Shown: piece by piece, positions 33,158 to 38,900 of the stretch
Position numbering within the stretch: position 1 is the first letter of the stretch
How the letters are laid out: each line of letters begins with the position of its first letter
NCBI GenBank assembly: GCA_949299755.1
Contig: CASGBA010000017.1
Location: 1 to 38,900 of the forward strand
Length of the DNA: 38,900 bases
Source of the DNA: an uncultured Treponema sp.
GTDB taxonomy: Bacteria > Spirochaetota > Spirochaetia > Treponematales > Treponemataceae
Direction: 5' to 3'
Made by a program: the position numbers and the translations under genes
Notes under the pieces: generated by a model
What the model was told of the DNA's origin: nothing
What the model saw: only the letters and a program-made list of their open reading frames with translations
Database searches by the model: none

Positions 33158-33823
33158 ATGACGATAAAAGAAGCAATATACGAGCGGCACACGGTTCGCA
33201 AATATACTGGCAGGGAAATCCCGGCGGAAACAGCCGCACTGCTTAACAGCCGGGTTGCGGAAAACAACAGCAAATTCAATCTGGCAATTAAGCTAGTGAC
33301 CGGAAACTCCGAAGGCATAATGGGAGCGGCAAAACTCCTTTTGGGACAGGGGGTGAACAATTATTTCATTCTTGCGGGAGAAGACACCCCCGGCCTTGAC
33401 GAAAAGCTGGGATACTGCGGCGCAGACCTTATCCTTTACGCCCAGACACTGGGGCTCAACACCTGGTGGATTGGCGGAATGGTCAGCAAAAAAGGCGCTG
33501 AAAAAAACCTGAACAAAAAGAACCTGCCCATAGGCAGTGTCATTGCGGTGGGTTACGGCAAAACCCAGGGCATCCAGCACAAATCAAAACAGCCGGAACA
33601 AATCAGCAGCTACACGGGGGAAGCTCCGGACTGGTTCAAAGCCGGTGTGGACGCGGTGCTTCATGCCCCAACCGCATTGAACAGGCAGTCATTCACCATA
33701 ACCGGAAAGGGGAACAAGGTTTCCATAACTTACGCAAAAGGCTCCTTCTCCGGCATTGACCTGGGCATCGGCAAATACCATTTTGAAGCCGGCGCCGGGA
33801 AAGATAATTTTGAATGGGAATGA
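33158..33823 (+). CDS. Nitroreductase family protein (TM1586 type)
   Basis: This 221-residue flavoprotein opens with the nitroreductase signature TIKEAIYERHTVRKYTGREIPAE and has NYFILAGED, GYCGADLILYAQTLGLNTWWIGGM (about 87-110) and IAVGYGKTQG. Unlike most nitroreductases it then continues into a second half-repeat (DWFKAGVDAVLHAPTALNRQSFTITGKGN), the internal duplication of the TM1586 type, so it can fold as a pseudo-dimer with FMN. It reduces nitro compounds or quinones with NAD(P)H. The ribosome site is AAAGGA. It is separated from the macro-domain gene by only 6 bases, which makes them an operon. Confidence 0.88.
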   Translation: MTIKEAIYERHTVRKYTGREIPAETAALLNSRVAENNSKFNLAIKLVTGNSEGIMGAAKLLLGQGVNNYFILAGEDTPGLDEKLGYCGADLILYAQTLGLNTWWIGGMVSKKGAEKNLNKKNLPIGSVIAVGYGKTQGIQHKSKQPEQISSYTGEAPDWFKAGVDAVLHAPTALNRQSFTITGKGNKVSITYAKGSFSGIDLGIGKYHFEAGAGKDNFEWE

Positions 33824-33829
33824 GGGATT

Positions 33830-34870
33830 ATGCGGGGACTGCACGGCTCAAATAAAAACAGAAAGATAAAAGCTCCTTTCTCCATCCTGCGGGAAAACCT
33901 TGAAGAACTTTCCCTGGAGGCTGTCATTGTCCCCGCAAGGGAAACAGATGATCCGGGGGAAGGAGGGGCTGCGCTCTTTAAAGCCACCGGAGCGAAACAC
34001 GTGATTTCTGCAAGCCCTGATTCCGACTGCACAAACGGCACCGGGGCTGAAAAAGAAAAGGCCTTGCAGGAAAGTTACCGGAAGGCTTTCAAAGCCGCCG
34101 GGGATCTGGGATGCAAAACCTTGGGGCTGCCATTCCCTGCATGGGAAAGTTACGGCATCCCCAAAGAGACGGAGCTTAAAGTCCTGGAAGAAGAAATACG
34201 TAACTTCCTTCTGGAACACCCTGTGCAGATTGTCCTTGCGGTAAAAGAAAAAAAACTTCCCCTGGTATCCGGAAAACTTTTTGACGGGATTCAAAACTTT
34301 ATTGAAAGCAACGCTGAGCAGGAAGAAGACACCGGGGACATTCTGTATTCCGGGCCGGTGCCCTTGGGTGCTGTCCCTGTCCGGGGAAAACCAATCCACA
34401 GCCGGCGGGAATATTCCCATGCCCCAAAAAGATTCCTCTGTGAGGAACCGGCGGAATGTGACGCTGAAATTGACGGAGCCTTACCAGAGGCGGATGGAAT
34501 ACAGGACTTTATAGACAGCGCCGGCGGTAAACTGAATTTCCAGAACACCCTGCAACACCTGATTGCGGAGCGGAAACTCGACAACGCCACCGTGTACAAA
34601 AAAGCCTTTATCGACAAAAAGTTTTTTTCCAAAATAATCAGCAAAAGGGATTATATCCCTAAGAAACACACGGTGATGGCGCTGGGGCTGGCATTGGAAC
34701 TGGAAATCCGGCAGTACGAGGACTTTCTTGCCAGCGCAGGATACGCCTTTATGCCTTCCAGCAAATTCGACCTGATTATCAAATACTGCGTGTTGAACAA
34801 AATCTACAATATAATAAGCATCGACCTAATCCTTGATTCCTACGGCCTGCCCTGCTTTTCCCCGGAATAA
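33830..34870 (+). CDS. Degenerate macro-domain protein with HTH-like helical tail
   Basis: The first 170 residues of this 346-residue protein follow a macro (ADP-ribose-binding) fold: FSILRENLEELSLEAVIVPARE, GEGGAALFKATGAKHVIS, SYRKAFKAAGDLGCKTLGLPFPAWESYGIP. The VNAAN motif that binds ADP-ribose is replaced by VPARE, so classic hydrolysis is unlikely. An acidic linker (about 170-238) follows. The last 105 residues carry a helical module (NTLQHLIAERKLDNATVYKKAFIDKKFFSKIISKRDYIPKKHTVMALGLALELE, SSKFDLIIKYCVLNKIYNI) that resembles a degenerate Cro-type helix-turn-helix and is a recurrent tail of macro-domain proteins. It sits between nitroreductase and vWA genes. Confidence 0.72.
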   Translation: MRGLHGSNKNRKIKAPFSILRENLEELSLEAVIVPARETDDPGEGGAALFKATGAKHVISASPDSDCTNGTGAEKEKALQESYRKAFKAAGDLGCKTLGLPFPAWESYGIPKETELKVLEEEIRNFLLEHPVQIVLAVKEKKLPLVSGKLFDGIQNFIESNAEQEEDTGDILYSGPVPLGAVPVRGKPIHSRREYSHAPKRFLCEEPAECDAEIDGALPEADGIQDFIDSAGGKLNFQNTLQHLIAERKLDNATVYKKAFIDKKFFSKIISKRDYIPKKHTVMALGLALELEIRQYEDFLASAGYAFMPSSKFDLIIKYCVLNKIYNIISIDLILDSYGLPCFSPE

Positions 34871-34908
34871 AATCCTGAACCCGCCGGTTAAAATCCTAAA
34901 AACAAAAA

Positions 34909-34925
34909 GTCGCCGGAAAGGCGAC
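34909..34925. terminator. Small hairpin after the macro-domain gene
   Basis: GTCGCC (34909-34914), GGAAA loop, GGCGAC (34920-34925) form a perfect 6-bp stem 38 bases after the stop. No T-tail follows, so it may be a processing or pause site and not a full terminator. Confidence 0.35.
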
Positions 34926-34982
34926 CACCCGTAAAGACCTTCATGGTACCATAGGGTAAAAGATTCCTGAAGCGGTTTGATC

Positions 34983-35103
34983 CCGCGTCAGGGATTGGAG
35001 TGGTGGCGGAGCCAGTGTTTTTGCGGAGCGAAAACACCGGAGGCCTTTGGCCGGAGCCACGGAAAGCCCGGTGCCGTAACCGGAGAAAAATCCGGTTACG
35101 GCA
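34983..35103 (+). ncRNA. Structured leader of the vWA gene
   Basis: The G+C-rich leader contains three stems in series: GTGTTTT/AAAACAC (35015-35037), GGCC-TTT-GGCC (35042-35052) and a 12-bp perfect stem TGCCGTAACCGG with its complement (35072-35083, 35092-35103) around AGAAAAAT. None is followed by a T-run, so this is not a terminator set. Segments such as GGGATTGGAGTGG and GGAGCCACGG look like a module and not random spacer. It could be a regulatory RNA, a riboswitch-like leader or one copy of a dispersed repeat; no second copy is in this window. The vWA ribosome site GGAGG lies 31 bases after the last stem. Confidence 0.5.
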
Positions 35104-35133
35104 GACGCCCAAAAGAAGAACGGAGGCAACAAC

Positions 35134-35781
35134 ATGAAAAAGGGTCTTACGGAAATTGTTTTTATCCTTGACGAAAGCGGTTCGATGAGCGGACTTGAAA
35201 AAGACACGGTGGGAGGTTTCAACTCTTTTATCGGCAGGCAGCGGAATGTTGAGGGGGAAGCACTGGTGTCGGTGGTGCTGTTCAGCGGAAGCTCAAAGGT
35301 GTTGTACGACCGGACGGAGCTTTCCAAAATCGAACCCATGACGGAAGCCATGTATTGTCCGGGAGGCTGCACCGCCCTTTTGGACGCTGTGGGAAATGCC
35401 GTAAACCACATCAGGACAATCCACAAGTACGCCAGGGAAGAAGACCAGCCTGAAAAAACGGTTTTTGTCATCACCACTGACGGGGAGGAAAACTCCAGCC
35501 GGGAATTCACTTACCGGAAAGTCAAAGAGTTAATCGAAAGGCAGCAGAAGGATTGCGGCTGGGAATTCATTTTCCTCGGGGCGAACATTGACGCCGGGGA
35601 AGAAGCGGCAAGAATCGGCATTGACCCGGATCAGGCGGTGCGGTATGAATGTGACAGCGCAGGAACCCTCCTTAATTTCGAGGTGCTGGGGGAAGCCATG
35701 TGTTCCATGCGGGAAGGGAAAAAACTGAACCGGAGCTGGAAGAAGAACATAGAAAAGTATTACGGCGAAAAGAAAAGGTGA
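35134..35781 (+). CDS. vWA-domain protein
   Basis: This 215-residue cytoplasmic protein is almost entirely a von Willebrand factor A domain with an intact metal site: DESGSMS at 13-19, the Thr in GGCTALLDAV (about 82-91) and TTDGEENSS (about 115-123). Beta strands EIVFILDES, SVVLFSG, TVFVITTDG and WEFIFLGANIDA are in the usual order. vWA proteins bind partners through the metal. It has no signal peptide or membrane anchor and a basic C-terminus (KYYGEKKR). It follows the macro gene by 263 bases of structured leader on the same strand. vWA and macro modules occur together in tellurite-type and phage-defence-like loci, so a joint stress role is inferred. Confidence 0.88.
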   Translation: MKKGLTEIVFILDESGSMSGLEKDTVGGFNSFIGRQRNVEGEALVSVVLFSGSSKVLYDRTELSKIEPMTEAMYCPGGCTALLDAVGNAVNHIRTIHKYAREEDQPEKTVFVITTDGEENSSREFTYRKVKELIERQQKDCGWEFIFLGANIDAGEEAARIGIDPDQAVRYECDSAGTLLNFEVLGEAMCSMREGKKLNRSWKKNIEKYYGEKKR

Positions 35782-35810
35782 CCCACGCTCTGCCGCCGCT
35801 CTTTACCTGC

Positions 35811-35907
35811 GGACACCACGGTGGGCAACGGGCGGCGTGACAGGCAACGGAGGTGTGGATGTGTGGCGGTGTCCACCGGGCAACGGGCGGTGTCAGGAAA
35901 CGGAGCT
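35811..35907. repeat. Imperfect direct and inverted repeats between convergent genes
   Basis: GGGCAACGGGCGG occurs at 35823-35835 and again at 35878-35890 (offset 55), each followed by a related sequence up to ACGGAG. GGACACC (35811-35817) is mirrored by GGTGTCC (35868-35874). The second copy overlaps the 3' end of the acetyltransferase gene. It may be a recent small duplication that also provides a terminator. Confidence 0.55.
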
Positions 35908-36495
35908 GCCGTTGACGGGACGGATGACACGGCAGGGATTTCCCGCCGCCACCATATTTTCCGGGATGTCCTTTGTCACAACGCTTCCCGCACCGATGAC
36001 GGAACCGCTTCCGACAGTCACACCGGGAAGCACTATCACTCCGCCGCCCAGCCAGCAGCCGTTTCCGATTTTCACAGGAAGCGCATAAGTCCGGCAGAAA
36101 TATTCCCCGGATTCAGGAGACCAGTCCGGCGTGAGCCTTTCAGCAAGTTCCACCGGATGGGCAGCTGTGTAAATCTGCACATTGGATGCAATAAGGACAT
36201 TGTCACCGATAACAATTTCATTACAGTCCACAAAAGTGCAGTTCATGTTGATTGAAACATTGCTGCCAAGATAAATGTTCCGTCCGTAATCGCATATAAA
36301 CGGCTGACCCACAGAAACATTCGAACCAATACCACCGAACAAACGTTCCAGGACATTCCGCATTTCATTTTTTTGATTGTAATCCAAACGGTTGTATTCG
36401 GCAAGCAAAGAACGGGCATTGCGCTTGAAATCCAGAAAAACTTTATCATGGCAGTTGTAATACTCGCCTGCCAGACACTTTTCCAACTCCGTCAT
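35893..36495 (-). CDS. Sugar O-acetyltransferase (left-handed beta-helix)
   Basis: This 200-residue protein matches the maltose/galactoside acetyltransferase (Maa/LacA) family: MTELEKCLAGEYYNCHDKVFLDFKRNARSLLAEYN as the N-terminal Mac domain, then hexapeptide repeats (GQPFICDYGRNIYLGSNVSINMNCTFVDCNEIVIGDNVLIASNVQIYTAAHP) with the catalytic His in TAAHP (about 113). The end, WLGGGVIVLPGVTVGSGSVIGAGSVVTKDIPENMVAAGNPCRVIRP, is typical. It uses acetyl-CoA to acetylate a sugar, perhaps for detoxification. The C-terminal VNGSSVS lies in the repeat region, so the last few residues may be of recent origin. It is the last gene of the minus-strand group. Confidence 0.9.
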   Translation of the reverse strand: MTELEKCLAGEYYNCHDKVFLDFKRNARSLLAEYNRLDYNQKNEMRNVLERLFGGIGSNVSVGQPFICDYGRNIYLGSNVSINMNCTFVDCNEIVIGDNVLIASNVQIYTAAHPVELAERLTPDWSPESGEYFCRTYALPVKIGNGCWLGGGVIVLPGVTVGSGSVIGAGSVVTKDIPENMVAAGNPCRVIRPVNGSSVS

Positions 36496-36558
36496 ACATT
36501 CCCTCTTGAATATGAAAAATATAATGAAAGCAAATACTGATATTTTATCCAGCCTGCG

Positions 36559-37458
36559 TTAAACAATTATATTCACAATTATTCCCGTCAAAAACGAAAA
36601 CAACATAATGAAAACCAAATAAAGCAAAAAACGCTTTATGTCCAATATTATTTTCAATGCACCCAGATTGGTGATTTTCGTGGCAGGCCCTGTTATCATG
36701 AAAGCCGCGGCGCTTCCCACACTCATCCCATCCGCAAGCCATGTGCCGATAAGTGGAATCGTTCCTCCACCGCAGGCGTACAGGGGAACGCCCATTGTCG
36801 CCGCAAGGAGGACACCAAGCCTGTCATCTTTGCCGAACAGGCGGGAAACAAATTCTCCGGGAATATAACGCTGGAATAGGGCGGATAAAAACACGCCGAG
36901 TAAAAAATACGGCCCTGTCACTTTAAGATTCCTGCCGATGTTTTTCAGAAGCCGCACGAACAAATTGGGAGAAATGTCCCTGTCCTGTTTTTCAAACATT
37001 TCTTCAAAGGAAAAGAAATCGCCGCCGAAAAACTTTACCGCCAAGCCGGCTGTGATGCCGCACAAGAAACATGAAAGTATCCTGACAACCACAACCGTGC
37101 CGCCCAATGCGCCGGAATAAATTATCAGCTGTGGGTTTAACAAAATTGAGCTCATCATAAAAGCGGCCAGCGGACCGTTTTTCACGCCGCCCCTTGACAG
37201 GGAAGCGGCGATGGGAATTGTCCCGTACATACAAAGGGGAGAGGCGATTGCCAAAACAGAAGCGGCTGCCAGCGCAATTATACCCTGGGAATGCTGTCCA
37301 GATAATTCAACGGCTTTTAAAATCCATTTTTTCAAGAAAACAGAAATCACCGACCCCACCACAATGCCGAACAAATAATATCCGGCGATTTGCATAAACT
37401 GGAGTTCAAAGTAATATGAAAGATATACAAATTCCCTTCTGAGAATTTCACTCATCAA
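36559..37458 (-). CDS. ArsP/YraQ-type (DUF318) permease
   Basis: This 299-residue membrane protein has about eight hydrophobic segments and the family motifs: GYYLFGIVVGSVISVFL, SPLCMYGTIPIAASLSRGGVKNGPLAAFMMSSILLNPQLIIYSGALG and VPLYACGGGTIPLIGTWLADGMSVGSAAAFMITGPATKITNLGAL. The two half-repeats each carry an S/PLCMYG or PLYACGGG element, which in ArsP lies in the transport path. The substrate is unknown; ArsP exports organoarsenicals. The start overlaps the end of the DUF362 gene by 11 bases, so they are coupled, which suggests a joint role in export or metal handling. Confidence 0.85.
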   Translation of the reverse strand: MMSEILRREFVYLSYYFELQFMQIAGYYLFGIVVGSVISVFLKKWILKAVELSGQHSQGIIALAAASVLAIASPLCMYGTIPIAASLSRGGVKNGPLAAFMMSSILLNPQLIIYSGALGGTVVVVRILSCFLCGITAGLAVKFFGGDFFSFEEMFEKQDRDISPNLFVRLLKNIGRNLKVTGPYFLLGVFLSALFQRYIPGEFVSRLFGKDDRLGVLLAATMGVPLYACGGGTIPLIGTWLADGMSVGSAAAFMITGPATKITNLGALKIILDIKRFLLYLVFIMLFSFLTGIIVNIIV

Positions 37459-38389
37459 TATTTACCAGTTTGTATTCCCTGCTTCCCAATCCTATTTTCT
37501 CCCCATGCTCCAAGGTGTGCAGGCCATCCCGTGACTCAATGCGCTTTACCAACGAAGCGCCGTCACCGTCTTTTTGCGCATACACTAAATCCACGCAAGC
37601 CTGGTCAAGAGCCACAGGGTCATTGGACGCAAGGATGCCTATATCGTGCATGTCCGGTTCCGCCGGGTTGCCGTTACAATCACAATCCACTGAAAGGCGG
37701 TTCATCACATTGATGTAAGTGATTCTTTTTCCGTAATCCAGATAATCAGAAACGGATTTCCCCGCCTCCGCCATACTCTCGGTGAAAGCTTTTTGGCTTC
37801 CACCCCAGGGATTCGTCCTGCTCTTCCCTCCGGAATGAATCCATCCTTTTCCGGCGGAGGAAGCAAGCCCGATGGAAATATTTTTTATCGCACCGCCGAA
37901 ACCGGCCATGGCGTGACCTTTAAAATGAGACAGTACAAGATAGCTGTCATAATCGGGGAAAGAAGCGCCCACATAGTTTTCCTTCAAAACGTCACCGCCG
38001 TTTACAGGAAGGGTGAAGGAGCCGTCTTCATCCTGAATTTCAAAATCCGCAATGTCCGTAAACCCATGATCCTTTGCAACCTGATAATGCATCCGTGTTG
38101 CGGCACGGGAACCGCCATATGCCGTATTGCATTCAACGATTGTTCCATTGACTGACCGCACAAGGTCGGCGATAAGCTCCGGACGCAGGTAATTGCTTGC
38201 CGGAGGTTCCCCCGTTGAAATCTTTACAGCCACCCTGCCCTCCGCTTCCCAGTCCAGGGCTTCATAAATCTCCATCAAAGACCCGGGACTTATCTCGCTG
38301 GTAAAATAAACCACGGGAACTTCCTGCCCCTGTCCAAAAAGAGGGAAAATGAAAAGCAATACAATGAAAATCGACAAAAACTTTTTCAT
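37448..38389 (-). CDS. Exported DUF362-domain protein without ferredoxin part
   Basis: This 313-residue protein has a signal peptide (MKKFLSIFIVLLFIFPLFGQGQE) and then the DUF362 pattern: VYFTSEISPGSLMEIYEAL, GRVAVKISTGEPPASNYLRPELIADLV, VECNTAYGG, YLVLSHFKGHAMAGFGGAIKNISIGLASSAGK (about 152-183) and GILASNDPVALDQACVDLVY. Many DUF362 proteins end in two 4Fe-4S ferredoxin motifs; here the chain stops without them, and the only paired Cys are DCDCNGNP. The start follows GGAGGT at a good distance. Being exported and coupled to a permease it should act in the periplasm. The reaction is unknown. Confidence 0.85.
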   Translation of the reverse strand: MKKFLSIFIVLLFIFPLFGQGQEVPVVYFTSEISPGSLMEIYEALDWEAEGRVAVKISTGEPPASNYLRPELIADLVRSVNGTIVECNTAYGGSRAATRMHYQVAKDHGFTDIADFEIQDEDGSFTLPVNGGDVLKENYVGASFPDYDSYLVLSHFKGHAMAGFGGAIKNISIGLASSAGKGWIHSGGKSRTNPWGGSQKAFTESMAEAGKSVSDYLDYGKRITYINVMNRLSVDCDCNGNPAEPDMHDIGILASNDPVALDQACVDLVYAQKDGDGASLVKRIESRDGLHTLEHGEKIGLGSREYKLVNIDE

Positions 38390-38556
38390 AGGACCTCCCT
38401 GTTTGACAAAACTATCAGTCAGGTTATAAATTCAGATTGAAACATGTATACTATACAACAGTCATCTGAAAAAGTCCAATTCTTATTTTTTATTGCCATC
38501 CATAACAAAAAAGCATGATGAGGATTTTCGGTCTTAATAAAGCATTCCAGCCGTTA

Positions 38557-38820
38557 TTAAGGTATATCTTCGGTTAGACCTGCTTGTTCCCATTCCTCAT
38601 TTGAAGCATTTATTGCCTTTGAAGGATCACCAGCTTTGAAAGCTCCATTAACAAAAATCACATCTGGAACATTTGGAAAATAAGATTGAGAGTAAGCAGC
38701 TTCATCTTTAAATAAAACTTCTCTATAACCATATTTAGTTATTAAATTTATAATATCTGTAGATGAAAGTTTCGTAAGATCTAAAGAGGCAGCACTTGAT
38801 ACTGTAATGCCTAACCGCAA
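38557..38820 (-). pseudogene. 3' fragment of an AT-rich gene cut by the IS end
   Basis: This is an 87-codon frame from TTG at 38820 to the stop at 38557. The first codons read LRLGITVSSAASLDLTKLSS; further on come KYGYREVLFKDEAAYSQSYF and SNEEWEQAGLTEDIP. I recognise no family. Immediately upstream (about 38,822) the sequence changes to the presumed IS end and meets an in-frame TAG within it. The frame therefore probably continued into DNA now beyond the element and outside this window. Composition is AT-rich like the left end of the window. A CTTAATAA...TTATTAAG repeat (38533-38561) overlaps its stop. Confidence 0.5.
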
Positions 38821-38822
38821 CT

Positions 38823-38900
38823 TGGACTAAAACAGGAAAGCTAATAAGGTGTATAATAACAAAAGGACGTACACCTTATGGGAAGAACAAGAAGAAAGTT
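38823..38900 (+). mobile_element. Left end of an IS3-type insertion sequence
   Basis: From TGGACT at 38823 the sequence looks like an IS terminus. It is followed by TATAAT (38852-38857), an AAAAGGA ribosome site (38861-38867) and an ATG at 38878 that begins MGRTRRK before the window ends. That opening is typical of the OrfA/helix-turn-helix subunit of IS3-family transposases (MxRTRRxF). The arms AAGGTGTA (38846-38853) and TACACCTT (38870-38877) form a perfect 8-bp stem that encloses the ribosome site and ends right at the ATG. The terminal repeat and the right end are outside the window, so the family assignment is tentative. Confidence 0.6.

Noticed and set aside
34983-35103. tRNA-like or terminator identity for the stem cluster
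   Set aside because: No cloverleaf with a T-loop motif and no U-tail after any stem could be found.

Overview
The window looks like a chromosomal segment of a host-associated spirochaete, most likely a Treponema-like organism. This rests on mid G+C coding sequence with dense same-strand operons, short spirochaete-style lipoprotein signal peptides (for example an LSC lipobox near 24,920), a chemoreceptor without a periplasmic sensor, and debris of a GGG-rich surface repeat protein. That is inference from gene content; no rRNA or tRNA is present. Both ends (about 1-150 and 38,500-38,900) and 3,710-7,280 are visibly more AT-rich than the rest.

Region by region. (1) 1-8,170 is a surface-glycan locus: a broken beta-propeller gene, a GT4 glycosyltransferase, a GINT1_N-like protein, a Stealth phosphotransferase, LicD, then divergently an IspD/TarI-type cytidylyltransferase and a sugar epimerase, and finally a Wzi-like outer-membrane capsule protein. 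The licD-to-wzi part is AT-rich, and the composition switches inside wzi. (2) 8,286-12,119 is a glycerate module: glycerate kinase, GntP-type permease and a CdaR-type regulator. It is followed by a decayed surface gene behind a G9 tract. (3) 12,907-16,278 is a sugar module: DUF4867, an L-fucose/L-arabinose isomerase homologue and a LacI regulator, with promoter and terminator visible. (4) 16,500-24,968 holds a six-helix chemoreceptor, two tandem CNNM/CorC-type proteins, an exported ankyrin protein of three super-repeats, a BI-1 protein and a lipoprotein.

(5) 25,000-27,972 is the most unusual part. An XRE regulator is followed by a rubrerythrin with an in-frame TAG codon and no canonical start. 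Divergent from it is a fusion of a flavodiiron-type metallo-beta-lactamase domain, with most iron ligands replaced, to a class III nucleotide cyclase. This second gene carries a one-base frameshift, and the two share a 13-bp palindrome between them. (6) 28,010-35,781: a methyltransferase and a radical SAM/WYL pair diverge from a perfect 11-bp-arm operator. Then come small-molecule and detoxification genes: an effector-binding protein, ClbS/DfsB, a C45 hydrolase, a GyrI-like fragment and a nitroreductase. The run ends in a degenerate macro-domain protein with a helical tail and a vWA protein whose leader is highly structured. (7) 35,893-38,389 is a minus-strand group: acetyltransferase, permease, exported DUF362. 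The window ends in a gene fragment cut by the left end of what looks like an IS3-type element.

The best candidates for something new are the degenerate flavodiiron-cyclase fusion with its rubrerythrin partner, the macro/vWA pair, and the mosaic wzi/licD island. All functional statements come from recognising families by eye; no search was run.
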